The notes under the pieces: model-generated
The model's input: the letters and a program-made list of their open reading frames with translations, nothing else
The model's database searches: none
What the model was told of the DNA's origin: nothing
Program-made: the position numbers and the translations under genes
Part shown: positions 15,101 through 26,090 of the stretch, in pieces
Layout: the number at the start of each line of letters is the position of its first letter
How positions within the stretch are numbered: the first letter of the stretch is position 1
Origin: Watersipora subatra
Lineage: Eukaryota; Bryozoa; Gymnolaemata; Cheilostomatida; Watersiporidae
Reading direction: 5' to 3'
DNA: 64,000 nt
NCBI RefSeq assembly: GCF_963576615.1
Contig: NC_088711.1
Span: forward strand, 40,916,621-40,980,620

Positions 15101-18100
15101 TTTTTCTCTGGAATGAAACAAAGAAGCATATACGCTTAAATCTAATTATACATGCTTTATATTGTAGAATAAGCGAGCAAAATTCAAATAAACTTTTAAA
15201 AATGGTTAATTATGTACCTTATACATCTTTAGAACAAGTTACGCTAAAAACAAATTAGCAATGTGACACTAAAACTTAGCTGCCGTATATCCTCACATAT
15301 ACGCCTAACTTGTGTATAAGCCATAACAAGCCATAGGCCTATTTATTATAACAGTAATAATAATTTCGTAACCTATAGTAACAGCGGTAACACGCTTTAA
15401 TAGGAACATGCTCAACTTGTCCACCATGATAGTATCAAAAGGACAAAAACGTGTCCTAACTGATTCTGCAACACATTTGTAGCCTTTTTATGGCATCAAA
15501 TGATTTAAATTTTATGCTAATTGATTTGGTGAAATGTTATGACAACTTATATGCACAAATGTCAAATATTTAATTTACCGAATATTTGTCTCCATAGAAA
15601 GTTATTTGGTAGCGAAAGAGTTAATATCGTGGTAACTGTTATTATTACGTTTCACTTTTATTAATAAAGTTGAGTTAATAAAGGTTTAAGTTGGAGTTGC
15701 TAAAATTAAGTTAGCATAATGTCACTTTGTTTGCTTTTAATCAGAGGTACACGAGTATAAGCCAGATCCCTAAGTTTAGTAAAAGTTTTTAACGTTTTAG
15801 AATCGGCTTATATGCGGGGATATACGTTAGTGAAAAGCTAAGTGAATCTATAAAAATCAATTTCACAACATATAAATAGTAAATATGACAATATCCACAA
15901 TGAAGGAAACGCTATGGGAATGAAAACATTTTAGGTTTGGTTTTTGTTAAAACATGTTTAATTTGGCAAGGCATGAGTTAAAAACAACAACTTTTCTTAC
16001 CTTGAGAAAAGCTGCCAGGCCAGGTTGTTTCTGTGAATTTAACTCTTTCTGGAGTTTGGTTGTAAATACATCTGGTTGAACATTTCCATCCTAGAAAGGA
16101 GAGCAACAGAGCTTTATCTTACCTGTATACAAGCAAAACCTGACTTCTTCAATGTTGGGTAAAGTGAAGCTTACCCTTACTGAACTATGTCAGTATAATA
16201 CAAAGGACGACATGTTTGTAATGGCCATAAAATCAAGCCTTGACATACAAAGTTGATCTCTTCCGTCATTTACTTTGTATATGGAGACTGCTACATAAAT
16301 AAACAATGATTATTATAAGAATACGATGTACAGTGCAAGCTCAACTTTTGAAAATCTCAGATCTCAAACAGACCTTAGTTTGAACGAAAGATCTGAGACG
16401 TTGTTGCAATTGCCAAACAAAGATTTGGAACTCGAACTCTAGAGATACGTCGAGAAAACCAGACAATGCAGTTCAGTTGCTAGATGTGGTCTCTCTAATT
16501 ATCTTTACTATTCAACCAATGAATGCTGATGTGTTCGTAGTTCACAAATCGCTGACCGTATGTTGTAGCTCATGAAGTGTATTAATATTTTTTATACTTT
16601 TATCTTTTTAAAAGAATAAAACCCACGAGCTGTTTATAAACTTTTCTTATTTTACACAAAACTCTTGAGGAAATGAGGTTGGCAGGAGGTTGGTTGAGAT
16701 TTTGTGTAGATGTTTTGATGACACATAGATACGAGGTGGGGAGTTCAATAAGAGCCAGAATTTTGATGCACCTACCAATAATCCTTGAATGAGTTTCTTC
16801 ACATTGTCTAAAGTGTGACGGGGCTGTTGACTAGATAGACGAATAAGGGTCTCCAAAAAGTTTTTGCACTTTTTTATTTCTTCTTTACTCCGCTCAGCTT
16901 GACTAAGTGCTGGCTGAGGCATTATTTGACGATTGATAACTAAAAATTAATGTTATACAGTTGGAGCCATTCAATAAGAAAGAAGAGGCAATAAACCCGG
17001 CTATCAGCAAATTCTATGTTACCTCAACTTCGCACCACAAATACTATGGTGATATATAGAACATGATGAAGATGACATAGCCATTTACTCTGCGATATAG
17101 CAAATATAGAAATAACAGGAGCTTGTCTTTTTTCAACTTTGAATACTACTTTTTGGGCAATCTAGCTGTGTGGTCGACCTGAGCACTACAACAATAATTC
17201 GTTCAAAAATGTCTCAAGGAAATGATGGCAACCAACAGCCAAAAGTTCTTCTAAAATTGTGCCAACAACCAACATGGACAGTCATAAACAGCTCCAGATA
17301 CGCATAATAGATACGTACGATTTGCTGGCCCTTGCGATCGTATTTGTTGCAGCGATCCGGGTACAGCCGGCCTCATTATCACTTGACCTGGTGCAGGACT
17401 CGGTTGAATTGGAATTGTCCCTCCTGAATTAGCCGGCTGCTGAGAGATATAAGACGTATGAGGTGGCATGTCGGCCGAGACAGCCTGAGGTGTTAGAGTT
17501 CTGAGAAATGGGGCACGTTGTCCCTCCAAGCCATACGGTTGAGCCGGCGAGGAAGAGTGCCGGAGCACATTCTGATGCATAGTAGGAGCAGCAGCAGTTG
17601 GTGGCTGATGAAACTAAGCAAGCAAGGAGGGAGAGTATTAGTATTAGTGGCATATGGTGGTTAGCGTAGGCAGTAAGTCTACACAGGATATGTGCTCCCT
17701 TCCCAAGTGGTATAAGCAACAAATCTAAAGCACAACAAAAATGCCGATAGGCAGAGTAGGGGAGTGCTCATTGACCTCTAAGTTAGTGCAGAAAGCAGAC
17801 TAAGACCAAACCCATGCGGTTATCTAGCAAGAAAGATAAAAGATGCCAGCATTTGATATAATATGATATTCCAGGTTATCAAATAACACCGACATAGGTG
17901 TAAGAAATATGGGAGGGAGAGCGTGACCCATGTTCAAAGAGAGGGTCATGGAGGACTATGTGTAATATTAGCAGCGTAATAACAAAAGTAGTCAGCGGTA
18001 GAGTCCAATAGAGTCACCCGATGACCTAAGCAGTCGCTTTAGCACTACGGCAGCAATGCTTACATTCTGCGGGGCAGGAGCTCTAGACATAAATACTATC

Positions 18101-21100
18101 TGTCCCTTATCATTCTGCATGAGAATTGTTCCGGGTGGTAACTGGACTCCCGGAGGTAGAGAAATAGTGTTCTGCAATACCAAAAGCATTACATCATTTG
18201 GACACTGTAAGCAACAGAAACAAACTCTACTACCTGATACTCAGAAGCTCACAGTGCAATAGCTCAAAGGCTCTTTTAGATCCCTGACCCTTACTCTAGA
18301 CATGTGGCAAAACATTGAAAAAGTACCTATGGTGCAATGAGATACACAATAAGGAATCGTCTACTACTACACCTATCCATAAACCTGAAGTTATCTTCTG
18401 TATGTTATTGTCAGTTATGTGACTGACATGTCAATGAGTCTATCAAAGACCTGCCAACCAATCGAATAACACATTTTAGCATATACAACACGTGCTTGTT
18501 ATAAAACAAGCGTGTAGTTATCACAGCGTATAAATGACAAACAATTTAAAAAGCTCTAACGCCATGGTTTTTGGTGACACATCACAATGCGTGCGCTTAT
18601 CCTATGCCAGCCCGGCTAGATTATTGTATACCATTGTGTATCATAATCTCGGCAGAAACTACATTATTTTTACTACAATTGTGAGGGTACACCATTGCAA
18701 TCTGAATGTGTCACATGCATCCTATCACGCTGCCCTAAGAATAGGAAATCTAAAAGCACCTTAATTATATCACACCGCATAACTGGGTAAAAATGATATA
18801 ATTGTCACCAAACGCACCTTTTAAGCTTAACCAAGAATAGAGGAGAAACATGAATTATGTGAATGAAGTATATATGAAGAGCAGATAATTCCACAAATCT
18901 AGGAGCATTGGTAAAAATACAAAGCAGTCATTGAAAACATCCTACATTAGCCAAACTAGCAACTGAAATATACATGTTTTTGTGTAGTTTTGGTATGATT
19001 TACCATCTACTCTTTGCAAATATGTACATCAAACCTTAAATAAACCAAATCATTTTCCGCTGTACGTTCAGCTTTTCACGAGGTAAATTTTGAGAGTGCG
19101 CAGAAACAAGTTACAACTTGGCAATTTACCAGTTTCATTTTGGTGTGTAAAATGTCATTGCAGCACTGCATAATGCAACACTGCATAATGCAACACAGCA
19201 TAATGCAACACAGCATAATGCAACACAGCATAATGCAACACAGCATAATGCAACACTGCCCAATGCAACACTGCATAATGCAACACTGCATAATGCAACA
19301 CTGCCCAATGCAACACTGCATAATGCAACACAGCATAATGCAACACTGCCCAATGCAACACTGCATAATGCAACACTGCATACATGCAACACTGCATAAT
19401 GCAACACTGCATAATGCAATACTGCATAATGCAACATGAATACTGTTTGATTAGAATAAATGATGACCCATATCATACACTAGTTTAGATACTTTATATA
19501 GCAAGCCTTTTATAAAGCAGGATCACTGCTTTATAAAAGACAGGATTTATCTTGCCCTTTATAAAAGGCAGGATTACTCCTTTTATCATAATGCCCAACG
19601 CATAGTAGGTTTTGTTTTGCAATATCACATCAACTCTTTCGCTAGCAAATTAATGTTTTTAACAGGACATAATTACATATTTAGTAAAGCCTAATATTTG
19701 GAAGAAAAAAAAACGCGTATGTAAGTTGTCATATCTCTAGAACCATCTAGTCCACAAAAATGTCTTGATACCAAATTAATCAGCATAAAATTTTACATCA
19801 GATGGTGCCATAATAAATGCCACAAATGCGTTGCAAAATGAGCTCCGACACACTTTCGGCTATTTTGAATACAACTGTGAGCATGTCTGAGTCGGATGAA
19901 TTATCCATATTGTTACAGCTTATCGCATTATTATTACTGCTAAAAATAAAATAATCACTTTCAGTAGTACTGCTGTTAAATTAAAATCACCCAAAGACCA
20001 TCGATTTATCTACAATAAGTGAAACCTCAATAGCTGTAATGCCTCTGACACGACTAACGACTGGTCATAGCGAAAAAATAAATTGCGATAAAAAATAGTT
20101 TTGCAAAGCAAAACGACACTCAGGATGGGTTGTAAACATATTTTCTATTGGCAGATAATCGTTTCTTTTGGGTTAAGTACAGATACGATGGGCTAGTTTG
20201 TTAACTACACACTAATCAGAAACCTTTTGTATGAAAGTCACGCTACACAGCTCTTAGCCATACAAAAACGCTTTGCTTTGTCGTTCTACGCAGCTTGCTG
20301 TAGCGAAAAAATGAAACCTAAAGTGACATCACATGACATACTGAAGGTTAATTGACACCTCGCCAAATTAATGCTTTTTCTTTAGCACATTATATTACAA
20401 ATTAGGTTTTCAACAATATTTTTGTGCAATAGTGACCTAATACAGGGTTTAATCAACATTTTCAAGTCAAATAAACAAAAAGAAAGATTTCTAACATTTT
20501 CAAAATACTGAATAGAAATAACTACAAAGCTATATTATTAGATTCAAAGCATTCAGTCGTCGAAATAAATTATCTAAAAAAATTTGTGTCCAAAATCCTT
20601 ATACGTGAAAGCATATCCTGCACTGGTAAGTTTTAAAAAATAACTTATTTTTTATGTTTTAAATTGTCAGTTTGTTCAAAGGAAGAATTTAGTGTTCGGG
20701 CAATTTGCAAGAAGAGATGCACAAGCCGATCAGTGTATTTCTGTAATAATCACTCGGGAATTTACGCAGAATATATGAACACAATATAGACGTTTCTTAG
20801 TATTTGTGCTATATACTTCAAGCTTGCCCTCATGTGAAGAAGATTAATTTAGTCAATAATAGTACCCGGCAGGAATTCCTAGTAACAATTATACTTGTAT
20901 TAAAATTTTTTATTACAAGTTTAGTATATTAAAAAAAAATTCCTGTTATATACATTGTAAGAAGTGGATAAAGGAATGGTCAACACAATAATTTGTCGTG
21001 TCTGCCGCATTGGCATTAGTAATTGAAAAAAAATTCATTGGTTTTAAAAAAAATAACCTCCTTGTGTCAAAGCCAAGAAATTACTTCTAAAATGTTTTCG

Positions 21101-23028
21101 TCCCCGAAACTGGTTTTTCATTCTACAAACATCAAAAACATTGATTTAAAATACTTGCCAAATTAAAACTATTTAAAATACTCAAATCGTATCCCCAATC
21201 TACCTGACCATCCCTTACATTCTTACTTCCTCAAAAAACACTGCGCCTTATACCAGACACCAACACCTTGCTAATTTACATTATAGAACATTATTATATA
21301 AAAAGAGCTATTTCTTTCAATGCACATAATTTACTTGACCATTTCTTTTGTCTCATTGTCTAATTTGCTTTAAATGGCGTTGACTAATGTAAATAAAGTT
21401 GATATCTGATGAAAAACAAAATATTATAATTATATTGTTACAGATAAGTGTAATTTTAAACTGTCAATCAACCTATAAATGTTGTGGTACATTCTACGCA
21501 CATTCTACTAAATTTATAAGTATTACCAGCTACTTATGAACCAATGGCAGGTGAAAGTTGAACCCTCTGGTGTCACAAACGACAATGACATAATAGTCAA
21601 TAATACTAAGGGGCATATGAGTGTCATTAAATCAAAGCAGTATTTGAGAATAATAGAAATCTACTACTAAAATATAAACAGTCAATTGACAAATACATAA
21701 AAACAAAATATAAATAATTTGGTTAGGATATGCCACCCTGTCATCAAATGCTTCCAAACAAGTCTTATTGTTGTCTAATTTATACAAAATTAAAATAGTA
21801 AACTAAAACTTTAAACTGAGACTTGTGATATTTTTTGTAGGTTATTACAATCAGAGGTGAACAGCAAACTTCAAGGTCACAACAAGTTTGTTTAAACACC
21901 TTCAAGTGCTAGCTTCTTAGCAAGTCGCTCAGAGATATCATCCAATTATTATAATTTATTAGGACAAAACGGAAACAAAAACAGATTTTTATTCCTCTTA
22001 TTGAAGCTACCTTTTTCCAATAACGGACAACATTGTTTAGAATTGCTTGTAAAATGGATTATTTAGAATTATCATTTTACAAGGGAGTTCTTCTATTGCC
22101 GCCATTCTTAAGAGCTTCAGAGACCACAATTCACATATTAGTAATTACAATTATTTGAATGTTTCTCAAGTACAGAAACTCAAAAAGTTGATTAATTTTT
22201 CATACATATTTGTTAGGATGCTTAAAACTATATAAAACAAAAGCAATATTATAACATCTGATAAAGTCAGTATTCTGATAAACTGTTTAACAAGTTTGAT
22301 GTAGGCAAACATTAGACATCAAAGAGGTGATACCAAGTGAACTCTCAGCACATAGAGGGTGCAAAGAGGTTAAATCTGCGAAAATCCCATTTTGTTTGAA
22401 AGAAAATTATTTACATTCAAAAGCTCATGTTTGCCAGTCAAACCTGCCATTTGCTTCCAAGTACCTATATTTGGACTAGCACAACTGACTCTTCCCCTAA
22501 GGACAGCTACAAAGAATGACAAGTAACACATACCAAATGTAAGCTGATTTTATCCATTGGTCACACTAAGTTACAACAAATGAGTGGAAGTGGACTTTTA
22601 ATATGATTACTTACTGTGCCGCGAGGTATAATGAGAGGTTGAGACATAGTGGGACGAGTTGTAGCCACATTTGGCTGAGCCAAAGTAGCACGTGGCTGAG
22701 CATTCACATTTATAACCTGTTGGGTAATAACTGGGTTCACTGTAGTTCCTGTACAGACAACGCTATGCGAAGAAGATCCTAGAACAGCTGTGGTAGGAGC
22801 TGTAGTTGTGTTTATGTTTATCGGTTGCTGTTTTTGTTCTGATGAAGCGATTTTAGCCAAGTTGAACATGGCTCCACTTGCTCCGAGCTGTCCATTTCCA
22901 TTAACAGTAGCCGATGACGAAACATTTACGGTCATTACCACGCCATTCGACGTTGTACTTGGTCCATTGGAATCAATGGCATTGACTTTGTCACCATTTC
23001 TCACTATCTGTACTGGTGTTGTGGACAT
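3036..23028 (-). CDS. TAF4: TAF4, transcription initiation factor TFIID subunit 4 (13 exons)
   Basis: TAF4 is a core TFIID subunit that pairs with TAF12 through a histone-like fold and binds activators through its TAFH domain in the nucleus. Minus-strand exons in transcript order: 23028-22615, 18171-18064, 17613-17319, 16939-16776, 16090-16001, 14433-14308, 11972-11782, 9411-9245, 7505-7375, 5864-5682, 5054-4956, 4838-4764, 3149-3036. They sum to 2,157 nt (718 codons plus TGA), and all junctions are GT-AG and in phase. Residues 1-272 are low-complexity Ser/Thr/Gln/Pro-rich. The TAFH domain is about 285-375 (KKCKNFLETLIRLSS). The conserved C-terminal region is about 463-718 (DDDDINDVATMGGVNLSEE, AAKSRSKTEDPEQ, AIGPRKKRR, then RDLTFVLEEDKE near the end). 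The first ATG follows an in-frame TGA about 30 nt upstream. The protein is shorter than human TAF4 (about 1,085 aa), mainly in the N-terminal region. A further 5' exon cannot be excluded. Confidence 0.96.
3460..4145. mobile_element. MITE with pogo/Tigger-like ends and TA target duplication
   Basis: The left end CAGTCATACCTCGACATACGA and the right end (reverse complement CAGTCACGCCTCAACCTACGA) form terminal inverted repeats flanked by TA at 3,458-3,459 and 4,146-4,147. Internal subrepeats (GAGATACAAG, TTGAGATAC) occur near the left end. The length is 686 bp with no transposase frame, so it is non-autonomous. TA duplication and CAGT termini are typical of Tc1/mariner-pogo elements. It lies in TAF4 intron 12. 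Confidence 0.75.
5919..6050. repeat. Dispersed repeat, AAGGCTGG / TATCGC / GTATGTCG family
   Basis: The sequence starting AAGGCTGGCAAACATTGTA and running through TATCGCAGTATGTCGAGG resembles the start of the repeat at 50,177. Both begin AAGGCTGG followed by TATCGC and GTATGTCG. They are likely ends of one transposon family whose other ends I did not pin down. This copy lies in TAF4 intron 9. Confidence 0.4.
6412..6826. mobile_element. Copy 1 of a ~440-bp MITE family (CAGTAATCC ends)
   Basis: The left end CAGTAAATCCCTCACTTTTA is preceded by TA. Inside is GATAAGTGAAAATAC followed by AAATAGAAACTAATTTT, shared with the copies at 42,388 and 47,488. The right end, near 6,800-6,826 (CCGCAAAGTACTGAAG), is diverged. 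There is no coding capacity. It lies in TAF4 intron 9. Confidence 0.55.
9245..9411 (-). CDS. TAF4: TAF4 exon 8, acidic DDDDIND motif
   Basis: The exon starts with the strongly conserved acidic block and the VNLSEE segment that begins the TAF4 conserved C-terminal region, where the TAF12 partner binds. Entry phase 2 matches exon 7 ending CTC AA. The exit base G joins CG of exon 9 to give Ala. Confidence 0.93.
9884..10919. mobile_element. piggyBac-like non-autonomous element with TTAA ends
   Basis: The left boundary is TTAACCCTTTGAACCC and the right boundary, reverse complemented, is TTAACTCTTTCGCTACC. TTAA duplication with a short TTAACYCTTT inverted terminus is characteristic of the piggyBac superfamily. 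The 1,036-bp interior contains short acidic open frames on the minus strand (10,126-10,314) but no recognisable transposase core. The same AGCGAAAGAGTTAA end occurs at 15,610. It lies in TAF4 intron 7. Confidence 0.55.
15267..15845. mobile_element. MITE with CGTATATCC-type terminal inverted repeats
   Basis: The left arm reads CACTA, then CGTATATCCTCACATATACGCC with a few extra bases. The right arm, reverse complemented, reads CACTAACGTATATCCCCGCATA followed by TAAGCCG. The arms are about 35-40 bp and imperfect. No transposase is visible. The CACTA start is suggestive of an EnSpm-type end, but the 3-bp flanks do not match, so I leave the class open. It lies in TAF4 intron 5. Confidence 0.5.
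16776..16939 (-). CDS. TAF4: TAF4 exon 4, main part of the TAFH (NHR1) domain
   Basis: The exon encodes the KKCKNFLETLIRLSSQQP core and the NVKKLIQGLL helix of the TAFH domain. It enters in phase 1 (one base from exon 3 plus two here make a Leu codon) and leaves in phase 0 at a GTAGG donor. Exon 5 (16,001-16,090) continues the domain. The TAFH domain is where TAF4 and ETO/MTG proteins bind activator peptides. Confidence 0.93.
19161..19436. repeat. 15-bp tandem array (CACTGCATAATGCAA)n
   Basis: There are about 18-19 copies of a 15-bp unit with three common variants: CACTGCATAATGCAA, CACAGCATAATGCAA and CACTGCCCAATGCAA. Four consecutive CACAGC units are followed by a patterned alternation of the CATAATG and CCCAATG forms. 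The unit length is a multiple of three, so several frames on both strands stay open across it. These apparent proteins (CCIMQ-type repeats) are by-products, not genes. It lies in TAF4 intron 1. Confidence 0.93.
19507..19539. repeat. Inverted repeat, 14-bp arms
   Basis: CTTTTATAAAGCAG at 19,507-19,520 and its exact reverse complement at 19,526-19,539 are separated by GATCA. Two further TTTATAAAAG/GCAGGAT fragments follow within 50 bp, so this may be a decayed small repeat cluster. Confidence 0.75.
22615..23028 (-). CDS. TAF4: TAF4 exon 1 (start codon, low-complexity N-terminus)
   Basis: The exon has 138 codons from ATG at 23,028-23,026 to a GTAAGT donor (22,609-22,614), ending in phase 0. The encoded region is rich in Ser, Thr, Asn, Val and Gln without a folded domain, as expected for the TAF4 N-terminus. 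An in-frame TGA lies about 30 nt upstream of the ATG, which supports this start unless a splice junction intervenes. Confidence 0.88.
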
Positions 23029-24149
23029 TCCGTTATCAATATAGATACATGTATATCTTCAGTTATTTCGCATTGTAAATAACTCCAACTAAAATCAAAA
23101 CATAACATTCACTAAAATAGTTTTACCAACATTGTGTCAGCAACTTTATAATGAAGTGGAGCCTTTCATCGACTCATCGTAAATATAAAACCATGTGTCA
23201 CATGATAGTACTGAGAGTAACTGCTTTACAGAATGAACCTCCAACAAGATTAACCATATTAGGCCATGAATCTAACGCCGGCTATTTCAAGTGTGATCTC
23301 AAACACAACTTCACAAATAAGTGTACTTATTTGTACTTTCTTGTTTTAAAATATGACTGTCAAACCAATTATAAATTCTTGCAGAATATTTTGTCTAAAT
23401 TATCTGTTTAAATTTTTTCCAATAAGCTATTGGCAAAACTTGATTTGGGGAAGGCTCAAGTAACACGTGTTACAGTTCCAGTATTGTATAGACCTGTAAC
23501 ACATGCTGACATATGACAAATTTATAAAGTTGGCAGGCAACGACACATGCTTACCATTCAATATATCTCTAAACACAAATATTGTAACTGCTCATCATTC
23601 GTGAGTGACTGGTCGAAACATCTGAGCGACATAAAAATTAAGCAGTGTTTCAAGAGAGTAATATGAAAACAAAAGCGTTGTTGCCAACCAAGCTTAGCAG
23701 TGGAATTTAATTACATACGACGACAAGGAAATCTATCAAATTCACAATAAAGCCTTAATATTTCAACTAAAATATGTGTGTATGTGGGTTGAAACGCTGA
23801 ATGCACTTTCAAAAGTGGCGGGTTGATGATTAAGTAACTAACAAATGCTAAATGTGCTTTTTAAGAGAATTATTAGCTTTGTCCGATTAATACTAGTAAG
23901 TAATGTTATTCCAATTTTGATAAGAAAAACCATCTTGCAATATTTAAGTAACCAAATTTCTTTGGTTCTTTAATGACAGATGAGGTTACTTGGGTAATTT
24001 GTCTGCAAGTAAGGCAAATGGTAGTTGTAAAAATGACATAATATTAACATTCGATATGTATAGTAGTATATTAGCTGCACATACTTAACCAAAAAGGCTG
24101 ATAATAGAGCTATATTGCATTATTTTAGGTAATAACCATGAAAATCTTA

Positions 24150-24320
24150 TAGAGGCGGGGAAATTGCGCTACTGCCGCTGCCATTTTGATTTTTAGATCC
24201 GTTTGGATCATGCGCAGTGGCGAAATGCCTTATCGTTCACGAGAACTTAGTGACATTGTCGGTCGGGGCCCGGATAAAAACTATTTATAACGCGCAAGCT
24301 ACATTTCAAAAAAGCCGTCA
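24150..24320 (-). promoter_or_regulatory. Possible TAF4 promoter / 5' UTR exon region
   Basis: This is the only GC- and CpG-richer patch upstream of TAF4. On the minus strand it contains CAAAATGGCAGCGGCAG, close to a YY1-type AANATGGC initiator-proximal motif. If it is the TAF4 promoter, a 5' UTR intron of about 1 kb would separate it from the start codon at 23,028. This is inferred from composition and position only. Confidence 0.3.
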
Positions 24321-25919
24321 GGCTGCGCATTAAACTTAAAGTTACAATTTAATGCACTCTATATGGTTTTTAAATAATCAATAAAACACTTTGTATTTTT
24401 TTAATTTGTTCAAGTTAATTGATTTCAATATTTCGGATCGTACAAATGAGATGTTAAAATAAGTCTCGATTGGAAGTATGTGGTCGTTTCGCTGCAGGCA
24501 TTGCAAGTACATGTACTGTAATAGAATGTACATGTACTGTAATAGAATGTACATGTAAAGGAGGTTTCCGATCTGAACTGAACTTTGAATTTAATGAAAC
24601 AATGAAAAAATATTCTGATTTGTCTCTCTTGAAATATGAACTGTAGTTAGCACTGACTGAAACTCGAGTAATTACACGTAGAATTGTGGTTGTTTTGAAC
24701 AATTTAGTATTTCGCTACCCCCTATTGTATTTATCATATAGTTTGTATGGTTTGGTAACCAGCAATATATTTTGCACTCTTAAGTAAACACATACAGAGG
24801 TTTTATGAATTTAAAGATTGAAATGAATCTCATAGAAACAATTTATAACAATTACAATGCGATCAATGACAAATTCTAAGTCATATTATTGTAGTTGTGC
24901 AGCCAACTATTTACCCAACCAATTAAAAAGTTTAATGTTCCAGAGTACCCATTATTTCTGTTTCATTTTCTGATGTCGAAGGCTTCCGAAGAATTTTATC
25001 TAAAATAGTCTAATCCGCATTATGAAAATAAATATATAAACCTCTAAATGGTAGCTATCCTCTATATTATTAGGTCCCACTTAATCATTGTGTGCGTGTC
25101 TGCGTTAGTCCGTAAAAATGCTATGCGTCTCCATCAATACAAGCAATATTATACCACTATTACAATTGTTCAAATGTCAGCCAAATTTCACATTTTGCAA
25201 ATGCTATTTTGTGTTTATCCAGCATATTACAAAACAGCACATTAAAAACTTCTATAATTTTTTCATTTTCAATTTGAAAAATAAATTTTCAACAACAGTT
25301 TTTTGTATAAGGGGTATTTAGTACTAATGTAATCAGCGTCTTAACAGCTCAGCCTCAGTCCCTTGTTGGCCAAGGGAGGCAACTCCAGCACTGATTTTTA
25401 CTTACCAGTAACGACACGCATGAAGTAGTTGTTACCCTTCAAAGCGGTTAAAATTCCCATATCACACCTCATTTCATGTTCCCATTTGCATAAAGATGTA
25501 CCAGTTCCAGATAAAGTCGACAAGCTATACCGTCCTCTTTTCTACCGGATCTTTAGGGAGTCATCCTACCATTTACCAACGCATTAGAACATCAATGCTG
25601 TAAGCGGAAAGTTTGCAGTGAATAACAATTTTCAAATGCGCAATAGACTTTGCTGCTACTGCAACTGCATTCCTACGGCAAATTGTCCAAAACGATCTAC
25701 TGCACATTTAATTCGGAGTTGCATTACCTAAAGCCGAGCAAAATCAGGCATGATGCGAATAAGTATTCTTAAAAACTTAAAACTGCATTAATATGAAGTT
25801 GATACTGCGGATCAGCTGACACTGCTAACTCTCCAGGTGTCCGTACTGCATTGTACTAAATTGTTAGATGCTATCTTTAATAAGCTCATCAACTTGTGCT
25901 CTAACTTCCATCTCTATTA

Positions 25920-26090
25920 ATCTCAATGTCTGTCTGTCGTCTGTCTGTTTGTCTGTCGTCTGTCTGTCATTCATCTGTTCGGTTATAGCGATAAAATTTT
26001 AGGAACAAAAATCATCTTCATGCTGGTTTTGAACTCCCAAAATTCAAATAGCAAGTCTATCAACCAGCAAGCGTAACCACAAGGCTAAAA
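25920..26090 (-). mobile_element. tRNA-derived SINE-like element with TCTG-type tail
   Basis: On the minus strand a tRNA-like head carries an A-box-like TGGTTACGCTTGCTGG and a B-box-like GAGTTCAAAACC with normal spacing. A body with TATCGCTATAACCGAACAG follows, ending in a CAGACAGACGACAGAC microsatellite tail (25,920-25,970). That head-body-simple-repeat layout is typical of SINEs. No target duplication was identified. Confidence 0.5.

Larger units (their letters stand above)
18172..22614 (-). other. TAF4: TAF4 intron 1 (4.4 kb)
   Basis: The intron is bounded by a GTAAGT donor (22,614 side) and a TTGCAG acceptor (18,172 side). Apart from the 15-bp array at 19,161-19,436 and the hairpin at 19,507-19,539, I see AT-rich sequence without supported exons. 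Because both flanking exons meet in phase 0, a skipped 3n exon inside it would not be noticed. Confidence 0.6.

Noticed and set aside
19076..19476. Long cysteine-rich open frames over the 15-bp array
   Set aside because: They arise from a tandem repeat whose unit is a multiple of three and appear on both strands at once.
25404..25543. Minus-strand exon-like segment ending at GTAAGT (frame RYSLSTLSGTGTSLCKWEHE)
   Set aside because: The donor is good and the frame is protein-like, but the acceptor side is weak, no partner exon is visible and the region may be repeat-derived. Kept only as a note.
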